A stretch of 13,455 nucleotides of DNA from Campylobacteraceae bacterium. Lineage in GTDB: Bacteria; Campylobacterota; Campylobacteria; Campylobacterales; JALSKU01. The stretch is taken from NCBI GenBank assembly GCA_015488975.1, contig WFMT01000069.1, positions 1 through 13,455 of the forward strand. Direction: 5' to 3'. The notes under the pieces were generated by a model. The model saw only the letters and a list, made by a program, of their open reading frames with translations, was not told the origin of the DNA and did no database searches. The position numbers and the translations under genes were made by a program. Of the stretch, positions 12,783 to 13,455 are shown in pieces (position 1 is the first letter of the stretch; each line of letters begins with the position of its first letter).

Positions 12783-13455
12783 ATGAATAGAACTACAAAA
12801 TATATATTAAAAAAATTTATGGAGACTTTTAATCCCATATTTTTCTCACTTTTTTTTATAGTTTCTATTGTGTATTTTATTAAAATATCCCAAATTACAG
12901 CTATTGTCAAAATTACTTTTTTTGAAATAGGTGAATTGTATATATTTTTCCTTCCAAGAATTATATTATATACCTTTCCAGTAGTATTTTTTATAGCAAT
13001 CGCCATATCTCTTTTAAAAATGTCAAAAGATAATGAAATTAATGTGATATTTTCGTTTGGATACTCTCCTAAGACATTAATGAAGATATTTTTAAATCTG
13101 TCCATGGTTGCAACCTTTTTTCTGCTTTTAAATTCAATAATTTTAATACCTCTTTCAATACAATTATATAAAAATTTTATAGATATTAAAAAAGCTGAAG
13201 CAAGTTTAAATATAAAAGCCATGGAATTTGGACAAAAAATATCAAACTGGGTAGTCTTTATCAACAAATCCAACAAAAAAAATAGTTTTTCAAATGTAAT
13301 TTTATATTCAAAACAAAATAACAAAGAAAATTTTATACTAGCAAAAACAGCACATATTGACAATAAAAATCATAATTTAAAATTGATACTTCAAAATGGT
13401 AAAGCATTTGTAATAAAAAAAGGAAATATCAAACAGATTGATTATAAGCAAATGA
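12783..13455 (+). CDS. LptF/LptG (YjgP/YjgQ) family LPS-export permease, N-terminal part
   Basis: The first 224 residues are present; the gene runs off the right edge in an open frame. It starts at ATG 12783 with a modest ribosome site (TTTAGG, about 9 nt upstream). Three membrane helices are visible (about 15-35, 55-80, 98-124). Between the second and third lies the short cytoplasmic loop with S-F-G-Y-S-P, which corresponds to the conserved coupling region contacting the LptB ATPase. From about 140 onward the sequence becomes a beta-rich periplasmic domain, expected to be the jellyroll that passes lipopolysaccharide toward LptC/LptA. Full-length members are about 340-370 residues with three more helices, so roughly 120-140 residues are missing. 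Whether it is LptF or LptG cannot be decided from this half. A minus-strand open frame over the same bases is a shadow. Confidence 0.85.
   Translation, partial: MNRTTKYILKKFMETFNPIFFSLFFIVSIVYFIKISQITAIVKITFFEIGELYIFFLPRIILYTFPVVFFIAIAISLLKMSKDNEINVIFSFGYSPKTLMKIFLNLSMVATFFLLLNSIILIPLSIQLYKNFIDIKKAEASLNIKAMEFGQKISNWVVFINKSNKKNSFSNVILYSKQNNKENFILAKTAHIDNKNHNLKLILQNGKAFVIKKGNIKQIDYKQM

Noticed and set aside
12776..13363. Long minus-strand open frame (195 codons) at the right end
   Set aside because: It is antisense to the LptF/LptG-family gene, whose plus-strand frame shows proper membrane helices, a promoter and a start; the minus frame has no family resemblance or ribosome site.
5212..13455. 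Genomic island with attachment repeats at selC
   Set aside because: I saw no copy of the selC 3' end, no integrase and no transposase in the window; only the position is suggestive, so no island is called.
1..13455. CRISPR array, insertion sequence, prophage or toxin-antitoxin pair
   Set aside because: No regularly spaced repeats, transposase or terminal inverted repeats, phage genes or small paired antitoxin/toxin frames were found.

Overview
The window is AT-rich, tightly packed bacterial DNA. It most resembles a free-living Campylobacterota genome (Sulfurimonas/Arcobacter-like). The reasons are the OprD-like porin ending in Phe, the NIT-plus-CZB chemoreceptor, RNase HII encoded next to a DEAD-box helicase, a selC tRNA, and the low-GC codon use. 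The genus is inferred from protein character only; no database was searched.

Layout. 1-567 (+) is the C-terminal end of a KefB/KefC-type cation:proton antiporter with an NAD-binding RCK domain. 748-2994 (+) is a chemoreceptor with a NIT sensor and a C-terminal zinc-binding CZB domain. It overlaps tail-to-tail by 14 bp with a minus-strand pair: the helicase (4997 to 3522) followed by rnhB. A promoter and a leader of about 100 nt precede the helicase. 5212-5313 (+) is selC, the selenocysteine tRNA (anticodon TCA), with its own promoter. Its CCA end lies 2 bp from the stop codon of an OprD-like porin (6479 to 5316). Upstream of the porin, on the same strand, is a secreted monoheme c-type cytochrome (7084 to 6581); a stem-loop separates the two.

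7228-11299 holds two paralogous two-component systems in an unusual arrangement: regulator 1 (+), kinase 1 (-, seven-transmembrane sensor), regulator 2 (+), kinase 2 (+, one periplasmic loop). Regulator 1 and kinase 1 face each other and share a TTAA at their stop codons. Kinase 1 and regulator 2 diverge from an 88-bp region that holds a 10-bp inverted repeat between two near-identical -10 boxes. The regulator 1/cytochrome divergent region carries TTAA elements phased at 10-11 bp, which suits binding by an OmpR-family regulator.

Downstream of kinase 2, closely spaced on the same strand, are a BcrC-like PAP2 phosphatase (11359-11916) and a ferritin-like di-iron protein of unknown function with a complete ligand set (11949-12734). 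A new promoter then starts an LptF/LptG-family permease (12783 to the window end, truncated).

How it may work together (inference): regulator 1 and kinase 1 probably control the cytochrome/porin pair, an envelope electron-transfer or uptake module. Regulator 2 and kinase 2 probably sit in an operon with an envelope lipid phosphatase and a di-iron enzyme. The very similar kinase cores and the shared kinase 1/regulator 2 operator suggest the two systems are linked. The best candidate for an undescribed system is therefore 6581-12734. The helicase/rnhB pair, selC and lptF/lptG look like ordinary housekeeping genes.
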